Source: an uncultured Gammaproteobacteria bacterium (GTDB taxonomy: Bacteria; Pseudomonadota; Gammaproteobacteria; Eutrophobiales; Eutrophobiaceae). From it: a stretch of 64,000 nt of DNA. The notes under the pieces are model-generated. The model searched no databases. It was not told the origin of the DNA and saw nothing but the letters and a program-made list of their open reading frames with translations. Position numbers and translations under genes: made by a program. Shown one piece after another: positions 45,199-53,722 of this stretch. The stretch covers positions 1,487,501 through 1,551,500 of the forward strand of contig CALSRS010000001.1 of the NCBI GenBank assembly GCA_943788815.1, given 5' to 3'. How positions within the stretch are numbered: position 1 is the first letter of the stretch; every line of letters begins with the position of its first letter.

Positions 45199-45624
45199 CT
45201 AAGACTCTTCATTATTACTTATAGTGTAGCTATGAGTTATTTTTGCTGTCTTACCCAGCATAATAGAGGCTGAGCAATATTTTTCAGCCGATAGATTTAT
45301 CGCCCTATCAACCTGCTTCTCTTTCAGATCTTTTCCGTTTATTAAAAAATGTAAATGTATCTCCGTAAATACTTTGGGTTCTGAATCTGCCCTTTCTGCT
45401 GTAATTTCCAGCTGGCAATCATTCACCTCCTGCCGACCTTTGGTCAAAATGCTGACCACGTCATAGCAACTGCAAGCCCCCATAGCCAATAATAGTGTCT
45501 CCATAGGCCTGGGGCCCAGATCACGACCACCTCCCTCAGGAGGACCATCCATGATAATCCTGTGACCTCCAGGTGATTCACCAACAAAGGCCGCGCCACC
45601 TATCCAGTTGATATTTGCCTTCAT
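45199..45624 (-). CDS. OsmC-family protein (YhfA-like)
   Basis: The protein has 141 residues. The two redox cysteines are in AMGACSCYDVVSIL and AEKYCSASIMLGKTA, as in OsmC/Ohr proteins; RPMETLLLA precedes the first. Such proteins reduce organic peroxides, although YhfA-type members are poorly characterised. It is divergent from the crp-like gene with an 89-bp shared promoter region, the same neighbourhood as yhfA-crp of Escherichia coli. Confidence 0.85.
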   Translation of the reverse strand: MKANINWIGGAAFVGESPGGHRIIMDGPPEGGGRDLGPRPMETLLLAMGACSCYDVVSILTKGRQEVNDCQLEITAERADSEPKVFTEIHLHFLINGKDLKEKQVDRAINLSAEKYCSASIMLGKTAKITHSYTISNNEES

Positions 45625-45713
45625 GCATTACTCCATATAGTTGTTTAACAAGAAAAAGGGTAACATTGTAAGATGCAGGTATCTAACTATCAAAATATTT
45701 GAGTTTTATATAA

Positions 45714-46364
45714 GTGAGCAACAGTGACGTGGAAAATACATCAACATACTCTCATGAGGAATTAATTGAACGATTTCTTGAGCATTGTCACCGAAAGATG
45801 TACCCATCAAAACAATTGATTATTCGTGAAGGTGACCCATCTCGAGATCTTTATTACATTATCAGTGGCTCCGTTTCAGTTCAGGTTGAAGATGCCAAGG
45901 GGCGTGAAATCGTTTTAGCCTACCTTAACCCTGGTGACTTTTTTGGCGAACTGGGCCTATTTGATGAATCTAATAAACGCAGTGCGTTTGTACGTGCAAA
46001 GGAAAAATGTGAAATTGCACAGATTAGCTATGAGCGCCTGAAAAAATTAAATGTCGTACTTCCAGACCTGTTGCTGGATATTGCATCTCAGCTAGCCATA
46101 AGGTTACGCAAGACCAGCCGCAAAGTCAGTGACCTGGCTTTAACGGATGTAAAAGGCCGTGTGGCAAGGGCACTGCTGGACTTATGCAAAGAGCCTGATG
46201 CTATGACTCATCCTGAAGGAATGATGGTGCGCATAACACGGCAGGAGTTGGGGAGGATAGTAGGATGTTCGCGGGAAATGGTGGGTAGAGTTCTAAAAGA
46301 TCTGGAAGAAGACCACCTGATTACAGTATCCGGGAAATCAATAGTTGTATTTTGGACCCGCTAG
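45714..46364 (+). CDS. crp: cAMP receptor protein-type regulator (CRP/Vfr)
   Basis: The protein has 216 residues from a GTG start. The cyclic-nucleotide domain has IIREGDPSRDLYYIISGSVSV and GELGLFDESNKRSAFVRA, with the Glu, Arg and Ser that bind cAMP in CRP. The long C-helix precedes the helix-turn-helix RITRQELGRIVGCSREMVGRVLKDLEE, which is CRP-like. It is a global regulator of carbon use, fitting the catabolic genes in this window. It could be called vfr in pseudomonad-like hosts. The tRNA and island lie immediately downstream. Confidence 0.85.
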   Translation: MSNSDVENTSTYSHEELIERFLEHCHRKMYPSKQLIIREGDPSRDLYYIISGSVSVQVEDAKGREIVLAYLNPGDFFGELGLFDESNKRSAFVRAKEKCEIAQISYERLKKLNVVLPDLLLDIASQLAIRLRKTSRKVSDLALTDVKGRVARALLDLCKEPDAMTHPEGMMVRITRQELGRIVGCSREMVGRVLKDLEEDHLITVSGKSIVVFWTR

Positions 46365-46472
46365 TCGATATCTGCCCTCCTAGCTTGACAAGCTGGGGAT
46401 GAGCAACGAAAATTCACAGCCTTACAAATTTCGCAGATTATCCAATTAATTTTGAGGTAATTACATCATTTT

Positions 46473-46549
46473 GGCTACGTAGCTCAGCCGGTTAGAGCAC
46501 GGCACTCATAACGCCGGGGTCGGTGGTTCAAGTCCACCCGTAGCCACCA
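46473..46549 (+). tRNA. tRNA-Met (CAT), 3' CCA encoded
   Basis: The 77-nt cloverleaf begins GGCTACG and ends CGTAGCC-A-CCA, a perfect 7-bp acceptor stem. The D-arm is GCTC-AGCCGGTTA-GAGC, the anticodon loop CT-CAT-AA and the T-arm GTGG-TTCAAGT-CCAC. The first acceptor pair is G-C, the elongator type and not the mismatched initiator type. The 3' part is the attachment site of the downstream island and is restored intact after integration. Confidence 0.95.
46505..46549. repeat. attL: tRNA-Met 3' half direct repeat
   Basis: The 45 bp from CTCATAACGCC to the CCA end recur exactly at 52943-52987 in direct orientation. The copy at 46505 is inside the intact tRNA gene; flanking bases differ on both sides. 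This is the classic scar of tyrosine-integrase insertion into a tRNA. Confidence 0.92.
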
Positions 46550-46581
46550 ATACCAACGGTTTCCGAGGAGGTGCCTAAAAA

Positions 46582-46616
46582 TTTCCTCCCATAGAATGCA
46601 TTTCCTCCCATAGAAT
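46582..46616. repeat. Direct repeats near attL (possible Int arm sites)
   Basis: TTTCCTCCCATAGAAT occurs at 46582-46597 and again at 46601-46616, a 19-bp period. They lie between attL and the integrase gene, where arm-type integrase or excisionase sites are expected. A GCACAAAAGT motif also occurs twice nearby (about 46640 and 46695). Confidence 0.4.
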
Positions 46617-46711
46617 AATACACATTGCTCCATTTTAGAGCACAAAAGTTCTCAAATGTTCTCTTATTTAGATGGCCTAATGTATCCAGTTAGACGCACA
46701 AAAGTATTATC

Positions 46712-47749
46712 TTATTTGCTTTTAAATGTATGCGGCCTAACTACTTTTGGTTTTCTTCTGTAATGTTTTTGTGTAACTGCTTTAGAAGAATGATCAAGAA
46801 GATCCGTAGCATGATCTTCTGACGTATCACTCGCTGTCTTCGCCCTAAGATCACTCTCAGCAAACTTCATTACCAAATCTGTTTCATTAATTGCTTTCTG
46901 TTGCCAACGTTGCCAGACAGAATTGAACCCTGATGTTGTCCGATCTTCTTTAATGTAAGGTTGCCCAACATTTGTATGGAATAACCACAGAGCGACAATC
47001 TTTTTTCTAATAGATTTGGCATACTCTATTGCTTCTAATAGTTCATCAGTCCATTCAATGATTATCTTCTTGCCTGTTTTGTTCTGGGTAACGTGTATTC
47101 CATCCTCTTTTAAATCTGATAATTTTATAGAGAGGATATCTCCCTTCCTTAATCCTGTGAGCTGCTTGATAGGAACATAAGCCTTGACAAGTTTACTTGC
47201 TACAGTTAACGCCTCTTCCAGTTCCCAGTCTTCCACATATCGATTTCTCGATTTAGGCCCATATTTAATAACATTTCCCTTAATTGGGTGTTGGTCAATT
47301 AACCCCCATTCAATTGCCATGGTATAAGCGTGACTCATAATTGAGATCATCCTGTTTGCTGTAGCCTCACCTCTAGATTCACCTATTTTTGTTTTGATCT
47401 GATAAGCGTGCTTGGCCTTGAAAGAATGGATATTCATATGGCCAAAAACTTTTATCAGATCGTAGATGAGTCTGTTTTCTCTTTCCTGAGTTGCGAGGGA
47501 TTTCTGTGGAATGACTTTAGATTGATATGCCTCAAGAAGATCACCTACTGATTCTGCATCCTTCTCGATTTCCAACCTGTTAGCCCATACCCTCAACGCT
47601 TCTGGATATGATTTGCTTAGTTTAAATTCCGTTTTTCCCTCCCATAAGTCCTCTTGTCCTGAAGGTACACGATAGCGATAAGCTCCATCCTTCCAACGCC
47701 AGCGAGCTGGTAACCCTGTGTTTTCTTTGTTGCGTTTCTTAGGAGGCAT
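46712..47749 (-). CDS. Tyrosine recombinase (island integrase)
   Basis: I start at ATG 47749 (MPPKKRNK) and not at the track's TTG, giving 345 residues with no overlap of the upstream stop. An N-terminal SAM-like DNA-binding domain (about 70-150) precedes the catalytic domain: first Arg in LTGLRKGDILSIKLSDL, Lys-rich beta region NKTGKKIIIEW, DLRAKTA with the second Arg (the usual His before it is Ser), LLDHSS and nucleophile Tyr in KHYRRK. It excises and integrates the island at tRNA-Met. Its position next to attL and its orientation are typical. Confidence 0.88.
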   Translation of the reverse strand: MPPKKRNKENTGLPARWRWKDGAYRYRVPSGQEDLWEGKTEFKLSKSYPEALRVWANRLEIEKDAESVGDLLEAYQSKVIPQKSLATQERENRLIYDLIKVFGHMNIHSFKAKHAYQIKTKIGESRGEATANRMISIMSHAYTMAIEWGLIDQHPIKGNVIKYGPKSRNRYVEDWELEEALTVASKLVKAYVPIKQLTGLRKGDILSIKLSDLKEDGIHVTQNKTGKKIIIEWTDELLEAIEYAKSIRKKIVALWLFHTNVGQPYIKEDRTTSGFNSVWQRWQQKAINETDLVMKFAESDLRAKTASDTSEDHATDLLDHSSKAVTQKHYRRKPKVVRPHTFKSK

Positions 47750-47751
47750 TT

Positions 47752-47961
47752 TTATGTGACCCAATTAGGTTCTTCTTCTCTCTTATAACTATAGCCTACT
47801 CCCATCATTTGTAGGTAGTGTTGCCGAACAACCAGCGGCTTTCCATCTGGTCTTATCCTGGTTTCTAGTGCCAATTGACGAAGCACTTTTACCTGAGATG
47901 ACCAACGCTTTTTGCCAGTAATCTCCTGGATTTCTTTGTCTGTCAGATGTAGGTGATTCAT
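47752..47961 (-). CDS. DUF4224 protein of integrative elements
   Basis: The protein has 69 residues. LTDKEIQEITGKKRWSSQVKVLRQLALETRIRPDGKPLVVRQHYLQMM matches the DUF4224 pattern of small DNA-binding-like proteins found next to integrases. It overlaps the DUF3631 gene by 4 bp and precedes the integrase by 2 bp, so all three share a transcript. Its function is not established; a recombination-directionality role is possible by position. Confidence 0.75.
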   Translation of the reverse strand: MNHLHLTDKEIQEITGKKRWSSQVKVLRQLALETRIRPDGKPLVVRQHYLQMMGVGYSYKREEEPNWVT

Positions 47962-49136
47962 ACCGCTACTCCGCTACCTTCCTTATATTGTGCGGGTTTC
48001 AGGGCATATTCATCCGCTACCTGCTCATTAGGGGTAGCGCATTGAAAATCGCTGAAAGGCGCGTTATTACTAGCAAGTAGCGTAGTAGCGCTTTGTTTGG
48101 GCAAATATCGAGAGAAAGCCTCATTGAAGTCATCCAAGCGGTAGCCCTTCTTATTGGTACCGCCGATCTTTATGTCTTTTGATCGGATGCCAAATCTCTT
48201 GAGAAGCTGTGACAGGTTGCGCGAAGATAGCGCTCTCCCATTCTTCCAATCTGACCAGGCTCGTTCTTCCATACCATGTAGCGACTCCAATAGTTGATCA
48301 GTCCATATCCTGTCTGTACCTTGTTCCTCAAACGTGGTTTTGATGTCTAGTAGCAACTGGGTTTTGATTGAATCCTCATCCTCTTCGGCTTGCGTTAATC
48401 CTATTGCTGCCTGTCTGGTTATTTCTGGCCAATTCCCTCCCGCTGCATATGCAATGGCAAATAAAGGCATCCAATTATCTGCAGCCCTGTCATGGAGCGT
48501 ATCAGGTATTTTAGGATCAGCTATCCTTATTACCTCTGAGTTATCATTAAACCATCGGATACATTTACGCTTAATAATTACACCATCTAGTTCTTTTAAC
48601 CTGGATACAGATTCTCCTTCCATTTTTCGCCGCATGGGGATCAGGATAGATCTATCAATCAGGGTATCTTTTAGGGTGCCAATTACCGCTACAGCCTTTG
48701 GCGCCCAGGTTGAGAACTTCCTCGGTTCGTGGTCGTCTCCAACGTTTCGGATCACATAAGCCATATCCTTGGAATGTCCTGAATTTATGATCCCGTTAAT
48801 CTCCTCACACTTCCTCAGAAAAGTATCTGCTTCGTCTATTAGTAATGTCGGTCTCCATTTCTCGGTAGTACGAAATAGCGCTGATGGACTTATATTAGAT
48901 GCTGGAATAGGTCTATGTACTAATTTCAGTAACAGGCTCATAACTGTTGATTTACCGCACCGTTTTTCAGGAGAGGATAGCGTTAATAAGGGGCATATCC
49001 TTCCGACATCAAACGTGTATGTATGCACAATCCATAAAGCAATAGCCTCAGTTGCATGATCGGGTAATACAACATACCGCTTTAATGTCTGAACTATCTC
49101 ATCAAGTAGATCAGCGCCATTTACTTGTGTATCCCG
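47958..49136 (-). pseudogene. DUF3631 ATPase, 5' end removed by IS insertion
   Basis: The frame stays open past the track's start at 49028 (RDTQVNGADLLDEIVQTLKRY and onward) until it meets the IS end at 49136, where TGA follows. The visible 392 residues contain Walker A-like SPEKRCGKST, Walker B LLIDEADTF and the DUF3631 C-terminal domain. Intact relatives have several hundred more residues, often a primase-like domain, and act in replication of mobile elements. No matching N-terminal part is visible beyond the IS, so that portion seems deleted. Confidence 0.8.
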
Positions 49137-49215
49137 TCAAAGCATATGAGACAGAATTGAGCTGATTTCTAAGAGAGACTTCTGATAAGTTAAACTTATA
49201 AATAGGAGTCTCATT

Positions 49216-49575
49216 ATGAGCAATAATAGCGAGAAATTAGTTAAAGATATACGTCGTCGTACCCGTAAGAAGTATTCCTCTGAAGAAAAGATCCGAATTG
49301 TACTGGAAGGGATGCGTGGAGAAGAAAGCATTGCCGAGCTGTGTCGCCGTGAAGGATTGAATCAAAACGTGTATTACCGCTGGAGTAAGGAGTTCCTGGA
49401 AGCGGGTAAACAGCGTCTGGCGGGCGATATAAAACGGGAAGCAAACTCCACTGAAGTGACCGACCTGAAGAAAGAAAATGACCAGCTCAAACGCCTGGTG
49501 GCTGACATCATGCTGAAGAACGAGGTACTTAAAAAAAGTGTGCTTGGCTTGGAGTCGACCTGGGAAGACGAATGA
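49216..49575 (+). CDS. IS3-family transposase OrfA
   Basis: The protein has 119 residues. A helix-turn-helix reads KYSSEEKIRIVLEGMRGEESIAELCRREGLNQNVYYRWSKEFL, followed by a leucine-zipper-like coiled coil (DLKKENDQLKRLVADIMLKNEVLKKSV). It binds IS ends and joins OrfB by programmed frameshifting or coupling. Its stop overlaps the OrfB start by 4 bp (ATGA), the usual -1 arrangement. Confidence 0.9.
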   Translation: MSNNSEKLVKDIRRRTRKKYSSEEKIRIVLEGMRGEESIAELCRREGLNQNVYYRWSKEFLEAGKQRLAGDIKREANSTEVTDLKKENDQLKRLVADIMLKNEVLKKSVLGLESTWEDE

Positions 49576-50558
49576 GTCTTTCAGCAGCTGAAAAGCTGGA
49601 AGTGATCCGCTTGGTAGAGGCGTCGGAATTACCCGTGAAACGCACTCTGGCCGAGTTAGGTGTGAGCCGCAGCAGTTTCTATCGTTGGTATCGGCAATAC
49701 CTGGATGATGGTCCAGAGGGCCTGGAGCCAGATAATCGGTCCCCGAGACAGTTCTGGAATAAGATACCTGAGATGGTGAAGGAGCAGTGTCTGGAGCTCG
49801 CGTTACAGTACCCTGACAAATCGCCTCGGGAACTTGCCTGGACCATCACCGATGAGCACAACTACTTCATCTCGGAATCCAGCGTTTATCGACTGTTAAA
49901 GCAGTACGATCTCATTACCAGTCCTGCTTATATCCTGATGCAAGCGGGTGATTCGTTTCAGAATCCAACACGACGAGTCAACGAGCTTTGGCAGACTGAC
50001 TTCACCTACTTTCGTATTGTTGGTTGGGGGTGGTATTACCTGTCCACTGTTCTAGATGATTACTCCCGCTACATCATTGCCTGGAAGTTAACAACCAGCA
50101 TGGCAGCTGATGACGTGAAGCAGACGCTGGATGCGGCGATTGAGACCACGGGAGTCAACGAGATAACGGTCAAACACCGACCTCGCTTACTGAGTGATAA
50201 CGGGCCTTGTTATATCTCCTCGGAATTGAAGGATTATCTGAGTAAATATCAGATGCAACACACCCGTGGCGCACCGTACCATCCCATGACACAAGGCAAG
50301 ATAGAGCGATATCACCGCTCCATGAAGAACGTCGTGAAGCTGGAGCACTATTATTATCCGTGGGAACTCGAACATGCTATCCGGCAATTTGTACAATACT
50401 ACAATCATGAACGTTACCATGAGTCACTTGATAATATTACGCCGGCAGATATGTATTTTGGCCGCTATCATGAAATTATGGATAGAAGAACCATTATCAA
50501 ATACGAAACATTACAACAGAGGAGAAAGGAAAATTTAAGAATATATATAAATCAGTGA
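49572..50558 (+). CDS. IS3-family transposase OrfB (DDE integrase core)
   Basis: The protein has 328 residues. An N-terminal HTH (KRTLAELGVSRSSFYRWYRQYL) is followed by the rve catalytic core with D in WQTDFTYF, D in LLSDNGPCY and E in GKIERYHRSMKN, plus the terminal YNHERYHESLDNITPADMY. All catalytic acids are present, so the IS may still be active. Transposition is typically by a figure-eight circular intermediate in this family. Confidence 0.92.
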   Translation: MSLSAAEKLEVIRLVEASELPVKRTLAELGVSRSSFYRWYRQYLDDGPEGLEPDNRSPRQFWNKIPEMVKEQCLELALQYPDKSPRELAWTITDEHNYFISESSVYRLLKQYDLITSPAYILMQAGDSFQNPTRRVNELWQTDFTYFRIVGWGWYYLSTVLDDYSRYIIAWKLTTSMAADDVKQTLDAAIETTGVNEITVKHRPRLLSDNGPCYISSELKDYLSKYQMQHTRGAPYHPMTQGKIERYHRSMKNVVKLEHYYYPWELEHAIRQFVQYYNHERYHESLDNITPADMYFGRYHEIMDRRTIIKYETLQQRRKENLRIYINQ

Positions 50559-50642
50559 AACAAGACTATAATAGTTAAAAGTCTCTCTTAACATTTACGC
50601 TATTTTGTCCCAAATCTTTTGACGACTTACACTAAAGACAAA

Positions 50643-50687
50643 GTGGTCGGAGTGACTTGAGAAATATTCTCTTTTGTCTCCGACCCC
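50643..50687. repeat. GGTCGGAG hairpin, copy 1 (downstream of protease gene)
   Basis: GGTCGGAG at 50645-50652 pairs with CTCCGACC at 50678-50685, and the loop holds a small inner palindrome (GAGAAATATTCTC). The hairpin lies about 55 bp beyond the protease stop. A related hairpin lies on the other side of the gene at 52334. Confidence 0.7.
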
Positions 50688-50742
50688 ATTAGTTGCTTTG
50701 ATGTCGTATAAGATACGAACGATTATTAGTGTATTTGTTTTG

Positions 50743-52266
50743 CTACTGGCAATCTTGCGCCCAGCCCGCCTTGCCATCTTCATATGTTATTGCGGCCCAG
50801 TCCGTTGTTTTCGCCATTACGAGAACACATTCCGCCGAGGTGCCAGCCAACTTCGGCCCCGCCATGCCTGGAGAGTTCGAGTAACCCCATGAGTTCACCG
50901 AAATTATAAACCCGCTGCCTGAGGACAAATCCATGGGCTGAACCCACGGTCCGCCGGAAGAGCCTCCCGAAAGTCCACAGCTCGGTAACCACCAGTTTGC
51001 AGCACCTTCGGTGATCATATCTTCGGCACAGTACATTAACTTAGGGTCCTCGCTATAGGAGTAGCCCAGGGCATGAGTGAAATCGATAGTGCCTGCACCC
51101 GGAGCTGTATCGTAAGTCGAAGGCGTTAAGAAGCTAATTGGCAGAGCACCCGCAGCTAGGATGTCGTCAAGGACGTCTGATGCGGAAGAACCCGAGTGTG
51201 CCCCAGTATCGTTCACTACATAGTAGGAGTAGTCCCACGGGATGTTGTCTGGAAAGGTCCTCGTCGCCCAGTTAACGTCCACCACCCCAAAGGAAGGAAC
51301 CCAGCAACCGAGCGGGTCATTGTTGCAGTTCACGTCTGTTCCCGATCCAGTCGTGCCAGCCTGGTTCGGAATAAACAGGACATTCCGCGCATAGGCCTTA
51401 TTGACGTCATCGTATACACAGTGCGCTGCAGTCAGGATTATCGAGCGTCCCGACGTGTCATCCGTTACGACAGTCCCCGAGCAGACATATCCAGCCCACG
51501 GTCCGTTCCACCTAGAATTCTTCGGCATCTCAAAGTAAATGCGTCCGGCTGCCGTTTGTACCGCGCCATCTGAAGTCCATTCTGCATTCGGTTCTGTATC
51601 GGTCGAATCACCACCGCCACCACCACCGCCACCGCCAGTATCGACGGTGAAGTCGAACGGCCCCACAGTCGTACTATTGCCTCTTTTCTTAGCACTATCT
51701 TTAGCTTCAATCGACCAGCTCCAGCTACCGTCGGAAAAGCCTTGCAGGGTGACACTCCACATATCGTTGGCGTCACCCGTCGCTTGAAATGTTTGCGTCG
51801 TTACACCATCAGGGTATCGGACGATGAATGAAACGGATCGGACACCGCTCTCGTCAGTGACTGTCGCAGAGAAGGTTGCCGATGCGCCGATAACATCGCC
51901 TTGTCCAGGGCTCATATCAACGATCAACGGGGCCGTCATATCACTGTCACCAGGCGAGGGTCTTTTCAATGGCCTCGGACTCCCAGAAGTTTCTTCAGCA
52001 GTAATCTGGTGGCCATACGGTTCCAGTGAACCATCAGGCCGTCGCAGATAACCGAGCCCGCGTGGATCGACAACGAGATCTCGAGGAGTTGCATCGTCCC
52101 TCCGCCCTTGGGTCCAGTGGTCGATCACTCTGGCTTTATCGGGATCCATGGACTGGTTGTTACCCGGACCAGTCTGCTGGGCCGATGAATGGCCCGCCAG
52201 CAGGAGCATTGACAACGAAAGCGCCACAATGAGAGAACCGCTTAGACAAATTTTGTTGTGCTTCAT
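50743..52266 (-). CDS. Secreted trypsin-like serine protease with Gly linker
   Basis: The protein has 507 residues and a signal peptide cut after SSAQ. An N-terminal region (about 110-210) looks like an Ig-like/beta-sandwich domain (FSATVTDESGVRSVSF). A run of nine glycines near 218 acts as linker to an S1 protease: His in LTAAHCVYD, Asp in IPWDYSYY and Ser in SGGSSGGPW. Several cysteines can form disulfides. The gene is visibly more GC-rich than the surrounding DNA and is bracketed by two similar hairpins, which indicates transfer. It is the only evident cargo gene of the island. Confidence 0.85.
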   Translation of the reverse strand: MKHNKICLSGSLIVALSLSMLLLAGHSSAQQTGPGNNQSMDPDKARVIDHWTQGRRDDATPRDLVVDPRGLGYLRRPDGSLEPYGHQITAEETSGSPRPLKRPSPGDSDMTAPLIVDMSPGQGDVIGASATFSATVTDESGVRSVSFIVRYPDGVTTQTFQATGDANDMWSVTLQGFSDGSWSWSIEAKDSAKKRGNSTTVGPFDFTVDTGGGGGGGGGDSTDTEPNAEWTSDGAVQTAAGRIYFEMPKNSRWNGPWAGYVCSGTVVTDDTSGRSIILTAAHCVYDDVNKAYARNVLFIPNQAGTTGSGTDVNCNNDPLGCWVPSFGVVDVNWATRTFPDNIPWDYSYYVVNDTGAHSGSSASDVLDDILAAGALPISFLTPSTYDTAPGAGTIDFTHALGYSYSEDPKLMYCAEDMITEGAANWWLPSCGLSGGSSGGPWVQPMDLSSGSGFIISVNSWGYSNSPGMAGPKLAGTSAECVLVMAKTTDWAAITYEDGKAGWAQDCQ

Positions 52267-52333
52267 CAGCCTATCTCCTAATTCTTCTAATATATCGGCC
52301 AGATACCCTGGGATTTTATTACTATTACAATAT

Positions 52334-52388
52334 AAGGGGTCGTAGTCAATTGTTTTTAAAAATCATTCCTAATCATCTCCGACCCCTT
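52334..52388. repeat. GGGGTCG hairpin, copy 2 (upstream of protease gene)
   Basis: AAGGGGTCG at 52334-52342 pairs with CGACCCCTT at 52380-52388, a perfect 9-bp stem around an AT-rich loop. The right arm TCTCCGACCCC is shared with the hairpin at 50643. The pair frames the protease gene and its promoter. Confidence 0.7.
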
Positions 52389-53218
52389 ACACAGGTATTA
52401 ACAAGTTAACTGGTTTGAAGCCGATATCAGAGCAGTCAAGCGACCTAAGTTATTAATTATTGGATGGGGAAATCGGCTTTGGTTACCGCAAAGAGAGCAA
52501 GAATTACGTTAACTTGACAGTACCTGATCAGAGGTTCACTAACTGGTTATAAAGACGTTACACATATCGTGATTATCTTGCAAATTGAACATATACGGAT
52601 ATATATTGAGACAATTAAATATTCTCTATTAGAAGCATTTTTTATATTTGTATTAGGCAGGAACGTCGAAGTTTTATCAGTAAAATTCACCAACAACCAA
52701 AATCTGCTTTGGGTCGATAGCTGATATTTAACTTACAAACCGAAAATCCTGAATATAAAGTCAGCTTTACCTTCAAAAGCAGGCATTTAGATAAAGAATA
52801 AAGCGGTGGGTCTCTATCCCATAGCACCATATCTGTTGATATATATTCAGATACTTATCTAGCTATATAGAAACCTTTTATGGGATAGTGGATACAAATA
52901 GATTGTTGATTGAGTGTAAGTTTTTAGAATTAGAATTATTCTCTCATAACGCCGGGGTCGGTGGTTCAAGTCCACCCGTAGCCACCATTATCTACCTTTA
53001 CTTTGATCTTAAAATCCAAAATTTGCAACAAGACTAAATTAAAGATTAAATTGGTGGGCATTTAATATTTCCAGATGAGAAAAAATTTAGCATTTACTAG
53101 TCTTTGGTTTCAGTAGTACGTGATATGACTCACATGGCTGATGGAAAACCTGGATTAGTATTGGTTACTATTGTCTTGGCAAATACCGTTGCCATTCATT
53201 TGTTATTGTTTTTCTGTG
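52389..53218. other. Gene-poor right end of island and host junction
   Basis: I see no credible gene here. The AT-rich DNA contains a 10-bp perfect inverted repeat, CTATCCCATA (52814-52823) and TATGGGATAG (52879-52888), then attR at 52943-52987. From there host DNA runs to the NYN gene. The first 550 bp may be decayed island sequence. Confidence 0.4.
52943..52987. repeat. attR: partial tRNA-Met copy
   Basis: This is an exact 45-bp copy of the anticodon-loop-to-CCA half of tRNA-Met. The 5' half is absent (the upstream sequence is unrelated), so it is not a functional tRNA. It marks the right end of the island. Confidence 0.92.
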
Positions 53219-53704
53219 TTAAGCAGGCATCTTCAATAACAACTCATCCTTGATGGGAAGAAATTTTGATGCTGAGCTAATCAAAGAATCAGCCGTAAGC
53301 TCGGGGACGCCATACAATTCAACGGAAACACCAAAGTCATTTTGGATTTTATTGACCAATATATCAAAATCTCCATCACCAGACACCAGGATTACTACAT
53401 CTGATCTCTTTGCGTATTCCATAACATCAATCGTAATACCTACATCCCAATCTCCCTTTGCCGATCCATCATGTCTTTGAATAAATGGTTTTAGCTTTAC
53501 TTCGAATCCAATGCCTTTAAGTATATTTTGAAATTGTTTTTGCTTTTCATCGCCCCTATCTATTGCATACGCTATTGCAGTGACGATCTCTCTGTTTGAA
53601 GTTGCTTTAGCCCAAAAAGAGTTATAATCGAAATGGCAGTTGTAGATTTGTTTTGTCGTATAATAAACATTTTGAACATCCACAAATATTGATACTTTTT
53701 TCAT
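53219..53704 (-). CDS. NYN-domain (LabA/DUF88-like) predicted nuclease
   Basis: The protein has 161 residues. PIN-like acidic residues occur in VSIFVDVQNVYY, GDWDVGITIDVMEYA and VILVSGDGDFDILVNKI. This is the NYN fold, proposed to cut RNA with bound magnesium. It is 18 bp downstream of a DEDD exonuclease gene in the same direction, so the two may act together on RNA. Both lie just outside attR and are presumably host genes. Confidence 0.8.
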   Translation of the reverse strand: MKKVSIFVDVQNVYYTTKQIYNCHFDYNSFWAKATSNREIVTAIAYAIDRGDEKQKQFQNILKGIGFEVKLKPFIQRHDGSAKGDWDVGITIDVMEYAKRSDVVILVSGDGDFDILVNKIQNDFGVSVELYGVPELTADSLISSASKFLPIKDELLLKMPA

Positions 53705-53722
53705 ATATTTAGTCAGCCGGTT

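Larger units (their letters stand above)
49137..50622 (+). mobile_element. IS3-family insertion sequence
   Basis: The element is about 1.49 kb with overlapping orfA/orfB. Terminal inverted repeats are imperfect: the left end TCAAAGCATATGAGACA pairs with the reverse complement of the right end, TCAAAAGATTTGGGACA, and both carry AAGAGAGACTT about 35 bp inward. Canonical TG...CA ends could place it at 49147-50612. I find no target-site duplication at either pair of ends, consistent with a deletion next to the IS. Confidence 0.8.
46550..52987. mobile_element. Genomic island integrated in tRNA-Met
   Basis: The island of about 6.4 kb lies between 45-bp direct repeats. It carries, from attL, an integrase, a DUF4224 protein, a truncated DUF3631 ATPase, an IS3-family element and a protease module, and ends in gene-poor AT-rich DNA before attR. 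No phage structural or conjugation genes are present, so it is a small, reduced or degraded integrative element. Disruption of the DUF3631 gene suggests it can no longer replicate by itself. Confidence 0.85.

Noticed and set aside
46385-46420. Hairpin after crp as terminator
   Set aside because: AGCTT/AAGCT is only 5 bp and no T-tract follows.
50595-50783. 62-aa ORF through the hairpin downstream of the protease
   Set aside because: It overlaps the protease end and runs through the IS end and hairpin; no ribosome-binding site or known family.
51465-51776. 103-aa ORF inside the protease gene
   Set aside because: It is a shadow frame; the real frame has the full catalytic triad.
52943-52987. 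Second tRNA-Met gene
   Set aside because: Only the 3' half is present; no acceptor 5' strand or D-arm.
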